Positions 44,975-53,857 are shown, counted from the first letter of the stretch. The stretch: DNA of 64,000 nt from CBDDHT01 sp965227905 (GCA_965227905.1 OZ245780.1:5580001-5644000), one strand, 5' to 3'. Numbers and translations are program-made. Notes: a model not told the origin generated them from the letters alone.

Positions 44975-45661
44975 CTATTCGGCGGGGACTGCGGTTAGGA
45001 TCAACATTTGGTTCGCAAGCAGCTTTTTCAAGGACTCGGTCAGCGCTTCGTCACTCAACCGCGTATCGGAAACCCGCACTTTGAAGACGCCTCCCGGTTT
45101 CGGACCATCGACGACACTAACATCCAAATCGGCAAGAAATTCGGCAATCGCAGACGCTTTTGCTTCGTCCGCAAACTGCACGAAAGCAAAAGTCCCTTTC
45201 ACCTCTCCGGCGACACCTCCCGTCGCAACCTCGTAAGGTGATCCCGGTTGACCATTTGATGTCAGTAGAAGGCTGATCGTTGCCGCCTGCACAACGATCA
45301 GAATGGCCGCAGCCGCAGCGGCCCAAGACAAGGCCGGCGATCCGGATACGCCCAACAGGCGCGCGAACCACCCGGAGGAGGAGCGTATTTGCGCATGCGG
45401 CGCCACCCCTTCCTCCTCGCTGATTTTGTCCATCAACCGATCAAGGGCACCTGGTCCTGGGGCTCCGGCCGCTTCATTCAAGGAGATCGTTGTTTGGCGT
45501 TCCTCGCGAATGAGTACAAGTCGCGCAGCCAGATCAGCGTCTTTGGCCAGAAATTCCTCGACGCGTGCTTCATCAGCCGCATCGAGCTTGCCGCTTTCAT
45601 ACCAGGGCAGAAGCAATTCAACTTCATCGCGTTCAGTGTGCATGGTTTCACTCCGGCTCAT
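44975..45661 (-). CDS. Membrane anti-sigma factor (zinc-free type)
   Basis: A 228-residue protein with an N-terminal helical anti-sigma-like domain (ELLLPWYESGKLDAADEARV, about 1-75). A single membrane helix lies around 108-135 (WAAAAAAILIVVQAATISLLL), followed by a periplasmic C-terminal domain. The zinc-binding HxxxCxxC of ZAS domains is absent. ATG 45661 overlaps the sigma stop as ATGA, so it should hold the sigma factor inactive at the membrane until a periplasmic signal arrives. Confidence 0.8.
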   Translation of the reverse strand: MSRSETMHTERDEVELLLPWYESGKLDAADEARVEEFLAKDADLAARLVLIREERQTTISLNEAAGAPGPGALDRLMDKISEEEGVAPHAQIRSSSGWFARLLGVSGSPALSWAAAAAAILIVVQAATISLLLTSNGQPGSPYEVATGGVAGEVKGTFAFVQFADEAKASAIAEFLADLDVSVVDGPKPGGVFKVRVSDTRLSDEALTESLKKLLANQMLILTAVPAE

Positions 45662-46221
45662 GGCCACCCCCGGTCAACGCCGGCCTGTTTCAGTTTTTCC
45701 CCAAGCTTCTTGCGGGCATAGTGCATCCGCGTCTTCACGGTCGCTTCGGGTATCGCCGCAATCTCGGCAACCTCCCTGACCGACTTCTCATGGTAGTAGA
45801 CAAGATCGATCACCTGCTTGTGTTCGTCCGAAAGCGCATCGATTGTCTGCCGGATGAGCGCCGCTTTGCTCATCTTCTGGGCATGGCGTTCGGGATCGTC
45901 GCCCGTATCCGCCAATGCACCGACCATTTCGTCCTCCAGTTCGTCTTCCGTTCGCTTCCGCATCACGCTCATGGCCTTGTTGTGTGCGATCGCCAGCATC
46001 CAGGTGGATACCGACGAGCGGCCCTCATAGCGTCCGGCCTGCCGCCAGACCTCGAGAAAAACCTCGTTCGTAACCTCCTCGGCGATTGCATCATTGCGCA
46101 ATCTCCGAACGAGGAAGCGAAAAACGCGTACATTCTGTCGTGCAAACAGGGCCTGCATGGCCGCACGGTCCTTGGCGGCCACCCGCGAGATCAGGTCTCT
46201 GTCCGGATCGATTTCACTCAT
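45658..46221 (-). CDS. ECF-type RNA polymerase sigma factor
   Basis: A 187-residue sigma-70 family protein with region 2 (RNDAIAEEVTNEVFLEVWRQ, about 45-75) and region 4 (SVREVAEIAAIPEATVKTRM, about 145-170). ATG 46221 is chosen because GGAG precedes it; the ATG at 46284 lacks a ribosome site. It is first in an operon with its anti-sigma factor and a secreted subtilase. The regulon and signal are unknown. Confidence 0.9.
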   Translation of the reverse strand: MSEIDPDRDLISRVAAKDRAAMQALFARQNVRVFRFLVRRLRNDAIAEEVTNEVFLEVWRQAGRYEGRSSVSTWMLAIAHNKAMSVMRKRTEDELEDEMVGALADTGDDPERHAQKMSKAALIRQTIDALSDEHKQVIDLVYYHEKSVREVAEIAAIPEATVKTRMHYARKKLGEKLKQAGVDRGWP

Positions 46222-46546
46222 CCAGGGCTCCGCTGCCCGACTGGTCTTGTTCAAGTAGTCGTGCCAGGGCAGCAAAAGGTTCATTCAGCGTTCAGACTAT
46301 TTGCAAAAGCGACATCGCGCCATGCACAGCCTGGAACCGCGGTTAACCAATTGCGAGAGCAGCTTACACGGTCGAAAGAGGCTGTCACCGTCACCTCGGC
46401 TCACTGCGAGCGGAGGTGATCTGATCGATACGGAACGACGTAAGTTCAGAATATGCCACCGCAAATGCTCAAGCTCGCTTCGAACCAGCAAATCGAGCAA
46501 GCGCTGGCAGAAAATACAGACATGCCAAGCTTGGAGGTCCATCCCC
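46222..46546. other. 325-base divergent gap at the sigma factor operon
   Basis: The gap lies between the ECF sigma gene (minus) and a small acidic protein gene (plus). It contains the palindrome AACCGCGGTT (46335-46344), overlapped by GGTTAACC (46341-46348). GGAAC occurs twice on the plus strand (46333 and about 46431), which recalls ECF -35 elements, but I could not pair either with a -10. Confidence 0.4.
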
Positions 46547-46783
46547 ATGACAGTGCTACGCAGCATCGATGGAACGTACTACGACGTTCCAGAAAACAAA
46601 CTGAGTGACTATGCGGTATCCGACGATGCCATCGACGCGTTCTTTTCGGATCTTGAGGAGGATGATTGCGAAGACCCGGGCCCGCCGGAATATCATGACG
46701 ATGCCCCGCAGGTCGTCATCTATGTTTCCGGCGGCGATGACGCATTCGATCCGGGCCCGCCCGACGAGCATGACGATTTTTAG
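46547..46783 (+). CDS. Small acidic protein with two DPGPP repeats, unknown
   Basis: A 78-residue protein with 24 Asp/Glu and only two Lys/Arg. Two similar segments, EDPGPPEYHDD (42-52) and DPGPPDEHDDF (68-78), are separated by a short hydrophobic stretch (PQVVIYVSGG). One cysteine (41) stands before the first repeat. There is no signal peptide or membrane helix. GGAGG lies about ten bases before ATG 46547. I do not recognise the family. It may bind metal through the His/Asp clusters or be a substrate of modification. It faces away from the ECF sigma gene. Confidence 0.6.
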   Translation: MTVLRSIDGTYYDVPENKLSDYAVSDDAIDAFFSDLEEDDCEDPGPPEYHDDAPQVVIYVSGGDDAFDPGPPDEHDDF

Positions 46784-46825
46784 ATCTGGCAAAATGGCCT
46801 ATCGGCGAAGGCGGGCAGACGGCAA

Positions 46826-47347
46826 ATGACGACAAGCTCCAACAACATGAGCGCTCTCGACACACCTCAGCTCGAGATGCCGCAGCAAGCTGGGCGTCCC
46901 CCGGAAATCCACGAGTCAGATATCCCGGCACCTGCAAAATGGCTGGGATATCTCGGCGTCATTCCATTCGTTGGCATTGCAGTTGGAGGCATGGCCTACC
47001 CGCAGATCGTTACCGATCAAGCGGCCTTTGCATTGGCAGCCTATGGCTCCGTCATTCTTTCGTTCCTCGGCGGAATTCACTGGGGGCTGGCCATCTCGGC
47101 TCCGACACCAAACAGACCCCTCGGGCGGCGGCTCTTATTGAGCGTCCTTCCCGCCCTCACGGGCTGGGCATCTCTGCTGATGGCTGGCTCATCGGCACTT
47201 CTGGTGCTAGCGGGCGCATTCCTGCTGATGCTCATATTCGACTTCTTGACTGCCGGACGAGGCGAGACCCCGGATTGGTATCCCAAATTGCGTTTGCCGC
47301 TCACGCTGGCAGCGGTTGTGTCTCTCATCCTCGGAACATCGATCTGA
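46826..47347 (+). CDS. DUF3429 family membrane protein
   Basis: A 173-residue protein whose residues 35-173 form about five membrane helices. It shows features of DUF3429 proteins: SFLGGIHWGLA in the second helix pair, and TPDWYPKLRLPLT before the last helix. The function of the family is unknown. It is followed after 15 bases by a DUF427 gene, then a DCC-family gene, all co-directional. Confidence 0.75.
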   Translation: MTTSSNNMSALDTPQLEMPQQAGRPPEIHESDIPAPAKWLGYLGVIPFVGIAVGGMAYPQIVTDQAAFALAAYGSVILSFLGGIHWGLAISAPTPNRPLGRRLLLSVLPALTGWASLLMAGSSALLVLAGAFLLMLIFDFLTAGRGETPDWYPKLRLPLTLAAVVSLILGTSI

Positions 47348-47362
47348 GGGCCTTGTTGAGCG

Positions 47363-47863
47363 ATGATTTTGAAGCGACAGCGTGTCGAACCGGGACCCGG
47401 CCAGGAATCCGTCTGGGATTATCCACGACCACCGGCCCTTGAACAGGTCGCCGACCAGGTGCGCATCATGTTGGCGGGGGAGTGCATCGTGAACAGCAGC
47501 GGGACATATCGTGTTCTCGAGACCAGCCATCCACCCGTCTATTATATTCCGGCGGGAGACGTCCGACGAGACATTCTCGTGCCCGAGAAACACACGAGCG
47601 GTTGCGAGTTCAAAGGTACCGCCCATTATTGGTCGCTTGAGGTGAACGAGACGCGGTCGGCCAATGCGGCATGGAGCTATCCCAATCCCACCGCCGCCTT
47701 CGAGCCGATCACGGACTATCTCGCGTTCTACGCTTCGCGCGTCGATTCCTGCTGGGTTGGCGACAAGCGTGTCCAATCCCAAGCCGGCGACTTCTATGGC
47801 GGGTGGATTACCGACAATGTCGTCGGCCCGTTCAAAGGTGAACCAGGCACGTGGGGCTGGTAG
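47363..47863 (+). CDS. DUF427 domain protein
   Basis: A 166-residue cytoplasmic protein of the DUF427 family. Typical pieces are WDYPRPPALEQV at the start, YRVLETSHPPVYYIP, HYWSLEV and AWSYPNPTAAFEPI. It has a compact beta fold, and no catalytic role is established for most members. It is co-directional with DUF3429 upstream and the DCC protein downstream. Confidence 0.85.
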   Translation: MILKRQRVEPGPGQESVWDYPRPPALEQVADQVRIMLAGECIVNSSGTYRVLETSHPPVYYIPAGDVRRDILVPEKHTSGCEFKGTAHYWSLEVNETRSANAAWSYPNPTAAFEPITDYLAFYASRVDSCWVGDKRVQSQAGDFYGGWITDNVVGPFKGEPGTWGW

Positions 47864-47883
47864 AACAGTCAGAACCGAAACCA

Positions 47884-48309
47884 ATGACCCTCAGTTCCAA
47901 AGCAGCAGATACTGCAGGCCGGCTGACCATCTTCTACGATGGGAGTTGTCCGCTGTGCCGCAAGGAAATTGCATTCTATCGGAGACGTCGCGGTGCGGAT
48001 GCACTTGATTGGCGCGACGTCAGCAAATGCGGCCCCGGCGAAGTCGTTCCTGGGCTCTCCGCGGCAACCGCGATGCAGCGATTCCATGTTCGCCTGCCGG
48101 ACGGCTCCCTCGCATCTGGCGGAGATGCGTTTCGCGCAATCTGGCGGCGGCTGCCGCTGATGAAGCCGCTCGCCATCCTCTCGGACCTTCCAGGAATGCA
48201 ATGGCTCCTCAATGCGGCCTATGACCGGTTCTTACCTTTTCGCGCCCGGCTGCAGCACGCAGTCGGTAGTAAGGGAAACAGTAATGCCGACAACATTGCC
48301 TCAAATTAG
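47884..48309 (+). CDS. DCC-family (DUF393) thiol-disulfide oxidoreductase-like protein
   Basis: A 141-residue protein beginning, after a short lead, with FYDGSCPLCRKEI, the Asp-x-x-Cys-x-x-Cys motif that names the DCC family. It is related to thioredoxin-like folds. A GTG at 47851 would overlap DUF427; I prefer ATG 47884. Its substrate is unknown. It converges with the gene at 48322. Confidence 0.82.
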   Translation: MTLSSKAADTAGRLTIFYDGSCPLCRKEIAFYRRRRGADALDWRDVSKCGPGEVVPGLSAATAMQRFHVRLPDGSLASGGDAFRAIWRRLPLMKPLAILSDLPGMQWLLNAAYDRFLPFRARLQHAVGSKGNSNADNIASN

Positions 48310-48321
48310 TCGCGACGCGCA

Positions 48322-48672
48322 TCAGCGGCTTTCATAATCTCGGCCTCGCTCCAGCCACAAGCCATGAACATCGTCCCAGGACGGTACCCGATCTGTCGCG
48401 AAACCAAATGTCTTTCCAGTCGCAATCTTACCAAACGCTTTGATCGCGCGTCTGTGTGCGCCACGATAGAGGAACGCACTCATCGCCGCTTCATTTTCCC
48501 AGACCGTCAAAGTGTGGTGGACGCCGTTTATCGTTCGCACCTCGGTACGAATGTTGCCTTTGGCGCGCCTGGCCTGTCCGAGCGAAGGCACGGCGTGCCA
48601 GTAAAATCGAAAGATATGCCAAGGCTTCTTGAGCGTCAGTCCGGTGATCGAGACATAGACGGTCTTAGACAT
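48322..48672 (-). CDS. Small ferredoxin-like-fold protein, monooxygenase-like
   Basis: A 116-residue protein with the pattern of DUF3291/antibiotic-monooxygenase-like dimeric alpha-beta barrels: a strand (TVYVSITGLTL), a helix with FRFYWHAVPSLGQAR, then HHTLTVWENEAAMSAFLYRGAHRRAI. No catalytic residue can be named with confidence. ATG 48672. It is a single gene between the DCC and SOUL genes. Confidence 0.6.
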   Translation of the reverse strand: MSKTVYVSITGLTLKKPWHIFRFYWHAVPSLGQARRAKGNIRTEVRTINGVHHTLTVWENEAAMSAFLYRGAHRRAIKAFGKIATGKTFGFATDRVPSWDDVHGLWLERGRDYESR

Positions 48673-48712
48673 TGGCTAGCGATTATCTAGAGCCATTTGG
48701 TCGGAACAGGCT

Positions 48713-49366
48713 TTAGTTTCCGGTAATGTCCAAGAGCACCTCGTTTCGTCTCAGAAATCCAGGCGTCCATGGTGCATTGTAGTAGGCGTATGTTGGCACG
48801 CTGCCAGCCTGCATATTGCGGGAGACCATCCATTCCCGTAACTCAGCCTCTTTGGCTGCAAGCAACGAGTCGGTGGCAACACCGCTGAAACGAACAACCG
48901 CGCGCAGGCGCGCCGGCATCTCTTCGATACGAACATCCGAGCCGGCGGGGCGGGGCAGAGTTTCGAGTGAGTAGTCCGACGGCATGACGAACCGGATCGT
49001 CCATTTGTCGCTGTTCTCATCCGGTGTCTGCGTTACCGGCGCGGTCATGGCGATCGTCTCGCGCTTTTCCTGTGTGACTGGCGCCGTCATCGCAATCGGT
49101 TCGCCTTTGCGTTCCTTTGCGAAGATATAGGCTGCTAGCGGCCGAAATCCCTGATTAACGGAAGTCTTGCGATCTCCCGCGCGGGTCACTTCGGCAACGA
49201 CCAGGGATGGATAGTCTCTGATTTCAAAGTCACCATCGGCCGTCACGGTGGTGTAGGCGGCCTGCTCAACATTGTTGGTGTACCAGATAAACCCGCCAAA
49301 AGCGGCAACGGCGACGGCCGCAACTGCGGCGACTGAAATTGCGATACCCATTTTCATCTTCTTCAT
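48713..49366 (-). CDS. SOUL-family haem-binding protein
   Basis: A 217-residue protein with one N-terminal membrane helix (about 6-30). A SOUL/HBP domain follows, with FEIRDYPSLVVAEV and a repeated IAMTAPVTQ segment. ATG 49366 is chosen because AGGG lies upstream and the reading from 49408 only adds residues before the anchor. Members bind haem or tetrapyrroles. The role here is not clear. Confidence 0.82.
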   Translation of the reverse strand: MKKMKMGIAISVAAVAAVAVAAFGGFIWYTNNVEQAAYTTVTADGDFEIRDYPSLVVAEVTRAGDRKTSVNQGFRPLAAYIFAKERKGEPIAMTAPVTQEKRETIAMTAPVTQTPDENSDKWTIRFVMPSDYSLETLPRPAGSDVRIEEMPARLRAVVRFSGVATDSLLAAKEAELREWMVSRNMQAGSVPTYAYYNAPWTPGFLRRNEVLLDITGN

Positions 49367-49437
49367 CACGCTGACCCTGCGATTTGTTGTTCCTTTTGAT
49401 ACGAACAACAGGGATCAGCGGATTACGTGAGCAGTGC

Positions 49438-50442
49438 TCAGAGAGCCTTTATGCGATCCTGATAGACGGTAATCAGGCAGGCAATCTCGCCGTTCGAGCA
49501 GGCAGAATCACGATAACGCAGCCAGTCACTTTGACCTTTGCGGATCGCCGCCTTTGCTGCCGCTGCTGCCTCATCGCCTTGGTCATCATAGATTTCAGAC
49601 AGCTTCCGCTCATAGGCCTTAGCAAGCTTTCGATCAATGCGCGCCAGTTCGACATTGGCGCAAATCGCTTTCTCTACCCGGGAATTTGCTTCGTCGCACT
49701 CGAAGGACGGTGCGGGCAATCGCCAATTGTCGCGTATCAAGCCGCGCAATTTCGAAAGCGGAATTTCGCTCTGCTGAGATCCCGCGGCATAGACAGCGAC
49801 CTGATATTCCTGGAAATAGAGTATGAGTTTGTCATGGGTCAGCGCGAAAGCTTCGAAATTCTCCCAGGATGGCCCGGCACCCTCTCGAATTGAGTCCGGA
49901 TCGGTCAAACCATTCGGCCCGCCTATCCGCTCGATGAGGTCCTGGATCGCCAACGCGCTGATCCGCTCCAGTGCCTTGCGACCCGAAAAGATTTCCGGAA
50001 GGAAGACCTGCCAGCCATCAGGCCGCAGAAACGTGAAAGTCTTGAAGATCCTTCCGGGATGTGCGCCACCGGTGAATTGGCTCGTCGTGATCGTTACGGC
50101 AAAAACAGTGTCGTCGTTGCGTTCAAGCGTGAAGTGCAAATCGAGCCAGTAGGTCAACCCATCCGGTAGTCGCCGTCCTTCTTTGGCACGTTCGGCAGCG
50201 TCTTCCTCGGCGGACGCGATCAGATTGTTCACGGACTTCGTCGCGTAGGCGGCAAGCACGCGATCGATCGCCTCCAGACCTGTTCGCGGATACTCGCCCT
50301 CAACCGTATAGTGCTGGTTCGACTTGCCCAGCGCCACCGATTCGACGGGAAGCGGCGCAGCATTGGCGGCGACGAGAATTGCTTCCGTCACAAAGAACAA
50401 CGCTGCCGAAACGGCCAAACAGAGTCTTCTTGTCGTTTTCAT
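49438..50442 (-). CDS. Secreted DUF3298/LprI-like (DUF1311) protein
   Basis: A 334-residue protein. The signal peptide is about 1-29 (ending VAANAA). A DUF3298/RsiV-like domain follows, with TSQFTGGAHPG and FLRPDGWQVFLPEIF. The C-terminal LprI-type helical hairpin is Cys-rich (FECDEANSRVEKAICANVELARIDRKL in two halves, then WLRYRDSAC). LprI domains inhibit lysozyme in some bacteria, and RsiV binds lysozyme; a role in cell-wall defence is possible. ATG 50442 is chosen for the signal peptide. Starts upstream of about 50530 would run into the tRNA gene. Confidence 0.72.
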   Translation of the reverse strand: MKTTRRLCLAVSAALFFVTEAILVAANAAPLPVESVALGKSNQHYTVEGEYPRTGLEAIDRVLAAYATKSVNNLIASAEEDAAERAKEGRRLPDGLTYWLDLHFTLERNDDTVFAVTITTSQFTGGAHPGRIFKTFTFLRPDGWQVFLPEIFSGRKALERISALAIQDLIERIGGPNGLTDPDSIREGAGPSWENFEAFALTHDKLILYFQEYQVAVYAAGSQQSEIPLSKLRGLIRDNWRLPAPSFECDEANSRVEKAICANVELARIDRKLAKAYERKLSEIYDDQGDEAAAAAKAAIRKGQSDWLRYRDSACSNGEIACLITVYQDRIKAL

Positions 50443-50529
50443 CGGTAATGCTCGCATCTCAGTTGAGAACGGTCCCTCCGCCAAGCACGTGGATGGTTCC
50501 GCAGCAAAGTCCGAAATGTTTTGAAAAAA

Positions 50530-50605
50530 TGGTGCCGCATGGGTGACTCGAACACCCGACCCCATCATTACGAATGATGTGCTCTACCAACTGAGCTAAT
50601 GCGGC
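50530..50605 (-). tRNA. tRNA-Thr (anticodon CGT)
   Basis: The 76-base gene on the minus strand folds into a full cloverleaf: acceptor GCCGCAT/ATGCGGC, D arm AGCTCAGTTGGTAGAGC, and anticodon stem CATCA/TGATG around loop TTCGTAA. The T arm is GGGTG TTCGAGT CACCC. The 3' CCA is encoded at 50532-50530. The anticodon CGT reads the Thr codon ACG. Six T residues follow directly downstream. Confidence 0.96.
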
Positions 50606-50732
50606 ACGCGGCGATGGGCTTGCATTATCACCCATCGCGATCGGGCACTGCTTGAAGTGCCAGCAACCCGTTGGCGTCTGGATAGCCCTACGCGCTTGGG
50701 AATGCAAGGCACCGGTTGATCGATGGCCAAGA

Positions 50733-52400
50733 TCAACTTTTGCTGGTTTGCGCCGTAGCTGCCGGCTCTTGTTTTTTCTCTTTCTCCGGCGCGATCGGAC
50801 CTGGATCGTCGGGCGGACGCGGCGGGACATAGAATTCCGTCGACTTATCCTTGGACGCACCGCTATCGTCCTTGGCACCGGCGGCCTTTGGTTTGCCGTC
50901 CGGACCGATGTCTTCGGCTTCGAGATCGGCGACTTCCTTCGGCTTTTTGTCCTTGTCGTTGCCGGCAAGTGGAATGGGCACGACCTTGGCAACCTTGTCC
51001 TCGGCCTCCTGGTCTTTCGACTTGGCGTCTCCGGCCTTTTTGTCCTTGGCACCCTTCTTGGGGCTACCGGACTGATCGGGCATCTCAATCGTCAGCGACT
51101 CGTCGACCTTCTCGACAACCTCGTAAGGCACCTTCCATTCGAAAGCGTCGAGACGGCCGCTGACGGGCGATATGGGAGCCCACTCCTCGGCGACGATGCC
51201 GTCGGCCGTCCAAACAGGGTCGCGCGGCGCGCGAACGCCGCGGGAGAGCCATTCGTGGACACGGCCGTTTCCGCCAAACTCGCCATTTTCGATCCTTGCC
51301 ATGGCAGAGCAGACGCGCACGCTCGGACGTCCATCGATCAGAGTACCCAGCGCTCGTCTTGCCGTCTGCCATTCGCGCGCTTCGATCGCCGCATCGGCAA
51401 CCGCAAGAGCGGCTTCCTCATGACGCGGTGTCAGATCTGCCAGCTCCCGAATGCGCTTGAGGCGCTCATGAGCGGAAGCACCGGTTGGCGTATTGGCATA
51501 GGCATCGGCCAGATCGGGATGAGGCGACAAACGCCAGGTGCGCGCAATAAACCGCTGCGCGCGCGTCGCCTGACCGCTGGTCGATAGCAGTGTTCCGACG
51601 AGTTTTGCCGCAGGCACCAGGTCGGGTGCGAGTTTGTGCGCCTCAAATGCGAGTTCGAGTGCCTGCGCAGCGTCTTTCGCCTGAAGGTCCATGGCTTTGG
51701 CCGTAAGCAGGACGGCACGGCGTCTTTCGCCAACCTCACGGTCGACAAGTCCATGCTGACGCGACTGCGCCAGAGCCTCGATCGCGGCATCCCAGTTCTG
51801 CAACTGGCAGTCCAGTTCGAAGAGGGCTTCGACGCCCCAGCCGAGCTTTGGATTAAGACGGACAGCACGTTCGGCATACTGCCGGGCTGCATCGATCTCA
51901 TTGTCTTGAATGGCTTGATGGAAAAGCCCGCGAAGGCCCAGCAGTTCAGTGTCTTTGTTTCGCGCCATGTCGGCAAAGATTCGCTGAGCCGCCTTTCGGT
52001 CGCCACGCGCTTCTGCATTGCGCGCCTGCAGAAGCGCTGTCAGAGGATCGTCCGGAAGCGTCTCGACCGCAAGTGCCGCCTGGCGCTCTGCGCCTTCCCG
52101 GTCGCCGACATTCAACGCGATCATGCCGTTGCTCAAAGCGAGAAGGCCCTGGTTCCGCATCTGACCCATTTGCCGGCCTGCGGCCGCTTCGGGCCGGCCT
52201 GCGAGATAGCGCAGGAACGACCAGAGGAGCAGCGCAACGAAGACGATACACAAGACGGCGAGCGCAGTGACATAGACGCTGGCTTCGATCTCATAGCCAC
52301 GCCAGTCAATGAGCACTGTACCGGAACCGTCGGCAAAATAGGTCATCCCGGCTACAAGCAGAATCGCTGCGAAGGTATAAACTAGAATGCGCCACATCAT
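50733..52400 (-). CDS. hemY: HemY-like membrane TPR protein
   Basis: A 555-residue protein with two N-terminal membrane helices (about 3-22 and 42-65). A HemY_N-type region and tetratricopeptide-like repeats run to about 400. The C-terminal tail is charged and Lys/Asp/Pro-rich (about 435-555). This HemY is the TPR protein of proteobacterial hem operons, not the oxygen-dependent protoporphyrinogen oxidase of the same name. Its role in haem synthesis is structural or regulatory. It is last in the hemC-hemD-mitofilin-hemY series. Confidence 0.85.
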   Translation of the reverse strand: MMWRILVYTFAAILLVAGMTYFADGSGTVLIDWRGYEIEASVYVTALAVLCIVFVALLLWSFLRYLAGRPEAAAGRQMGQMRNQGLLALSNGMIALNVGDREGAERQAALAVETLPDDPLTALLQARNAEARGDRKAAQRIFADMARNKDTELLGLRGLFHQAIQDNEIDAARQYAERAVRLNPKLGWGVEALFELDCQLQNWDAAIEALAQSRQHGLVDREVGERRRAVLLTAKAMDLQAKDAAQALELAFEAHKLAPDLVPAAKLVGTLLSTSGQATRAQRFIARTWRLSPHPDLADAYANTPTGASAHERLKRIRELADLTPRHEEAALAVADAAIEAREWQTARRALGTLIDGRPSVRVCSAMARIENGEFGGNGRVHEWLSRGVRAPRDPVWTADGIVAEEWAPISPVSGRLDAFEWKVPYEVVEKVDESLTIEMPDQSGSPKKGAKDKKAGDAKSKDQEAEDKVAKVVPIPLAGNDKDKKPKEVADLEAEDIGPDGKPKAAGAKDDSGASKDKSTEFYVPPRPPDDPGPIAPEKEKKQEPAATAQTSKS

Positions 52401-52406
52401 TGGACT

Positions 52407-53801
52407 CTACCTCGCTTTGCTATCTGCTACGCCGCCAACCAAGTCGCCTTGAAGGCTCCGAAGACCTTGCTCGACCGCAAGCCGCGCCTTTGCGGAGTCC
52501 AGCCAGGGTTTGAGAGATGTTGCAGCTGCGCCGGCAATCTTCTCGCCATCGGCAACGGCGGATTTGAGATTGCCGCCTTCCAGAGACTGGCTCATCCGGG
52601 CAAGCAGATTTGCCGTACCATCGCCTTCTCCAGGGACTGTCTTACGAACTTTCACCAGAGATCGGGCATTGGCGAGAATACGATCGACAACACCGCCGTC
52701 TTCGGCCTTTGCTTCCGCGTCGAGGGCATCATGCGCAGCCTGTCGCAGTGACTGAGAAAGTGCGGCGACCGTCGCAACACCATTGTCGGCATTGCTTTCA
52801 AGGACGGACAGGTCGGCGTCTGCCGGAGCGAGTGCCTTGAGCGCACCGAATTCCGAGCGGTAAGACCCGCCTCTGTCGACAACCCGGCGCAGATTGGCGA
52901 AGGCGATTGCCAAATCCGCGTGGCGCAATGCGCTACTGTCGCGTTCTGCCAATTCCACGAGCTGTTTTTCGACCGAAGAGAAGCGCTTCAGCACGCCTTG
53001 CATCTGGTCGTCGAGCGCCTCCTGACTGCCTGCGCTCTTTGTTACGGTAGCCTTCAACGCCACAACATCGGCGCTGAGCCGGGAAAGCTCCTTGTTCAGC
53101 CGCTTGCGCTCGGATTCCAAAGCCGCCAGCGTCTTGCCCTGGGCGTCCAACCCGGAGAGCTTCGCCGAGATGTCGGCAATCGTTCCCACGGATTCCTCGT
53201 TGCCTTCGGCAGTTCCCTTGAGTGCGGCTAGGGCCGCTTTCTGATCCGTCAGCCCGCTTTCCGCCTGATCGATACGCGGCGTCAGGCCTTCGAGCGCCTT
53301 GATACGGCTCTCGATCGCCGAGACATCGTCCGCCCCAGGCCCGCTTCCACCTGAAATCGCACCGACGATCAGCGCGCCAACCACGCCGCCGAGAAGCCCG
53401 ATCAACAGTGTTGCGGCAAGAGACCCCTGTTTGACGGGCTTTTGCGACACAACCGGTACATGGCCAGGCGCACCCGATGAATCGGTGCGTGCCGATTGGC
53501 TGCCGTTCGGCTGACGGGACGGCCCATCTGCCGACTTACTGGCATTGTCGTTGGCCTGCGCGCGCGGCGCATCGGCTTTGGGGGATGGCTTGTCGGTGCT
53601 TGAAGCCGTTGCTTCTTTCTTGCCTGCAGTGGGTACTGATTTCGGCGCTGGTTTGGCTGATTCTGTTTTTTCGGGGCTGCCGGTCTTCCCGGGACTGTCT
53701 GGTTTCTTGGCAGCTTCAACTACTGGCTTCTTCTTATCGTCGCCGTGTGCGACCCCATTTTTCGACTCTTTTTTAGGGGTTTCGTCGTCCTTGCTGGCCA
53801 T
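52407..53801 (-). CDS. Mitofilin/Mic60-like membrane protein
   Basis: A 464-residue protein. The N-terminal 125 residues are Lys/Pro/Ser-rich and disordered. One membrane helix lies around 130-150 (AATLLIGLLGGVVGALIVGAISGG in part). A long coiled coil (about 160-290) and a C-terminal helical mitofilin-like part follow. Alphaproteobacterial Mic60 homologues shape intracytoplasmic membranes and sit in the hem operon, as here. ATG 53801 is preferred to TTG 53810, with GAGGG upstream. Confidence 0.85.
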   Translation of the reverse strand: MASKDDETPKKESKNGVAHGDDKKKPVVEAAKKPDSPGKTGSPEKTESAKPAPKSVPTAGKKEATASSTDKPSPKADAPRAQANDNASKSADGPSRQPNGSQSARTDSSGAPGHVPVVSQKPVKQGSLAATLLIGLLGGVVGALIVGAISGGSGPGADDVSAIESRIKALEGLTPRIDQAESGLTDQKAALAALKGTAEGNEESVGTIADISAKLSGLDAQGKTLAALESERKRLNKELSRLSADVVALKATVTKSAGSQEALDDQMQGVLKRFSSVEKQLVELAERDSSALRHADLAIAFANLRRVVDRGGSYRSEFGALKALAPADADLSVLESNADNGVATVAALSQSLRQAAHDALDAEAKAEDGGVVDRILANARSLVKVRKTVPGEGDGTANLLARMSQSLEGGNLKSAVADGEKIAGAAATSLKPWLDSAKARLAVEQGLRSLQGDLVGGVADSKAR

Positions 53802-53857
53802 GCCGATCAAGCCCTCAACTAGCGGGTACCCAACAACGGGAACCCTTGGTCACATCC

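Noticed and set aside
50443..50568. Upstream extension of the LprI-like gene to 50568
   Set aside because: It would run into the tRNA-Thr gene at 50530-50605 and lacks a signal peptide until Met at 50442.
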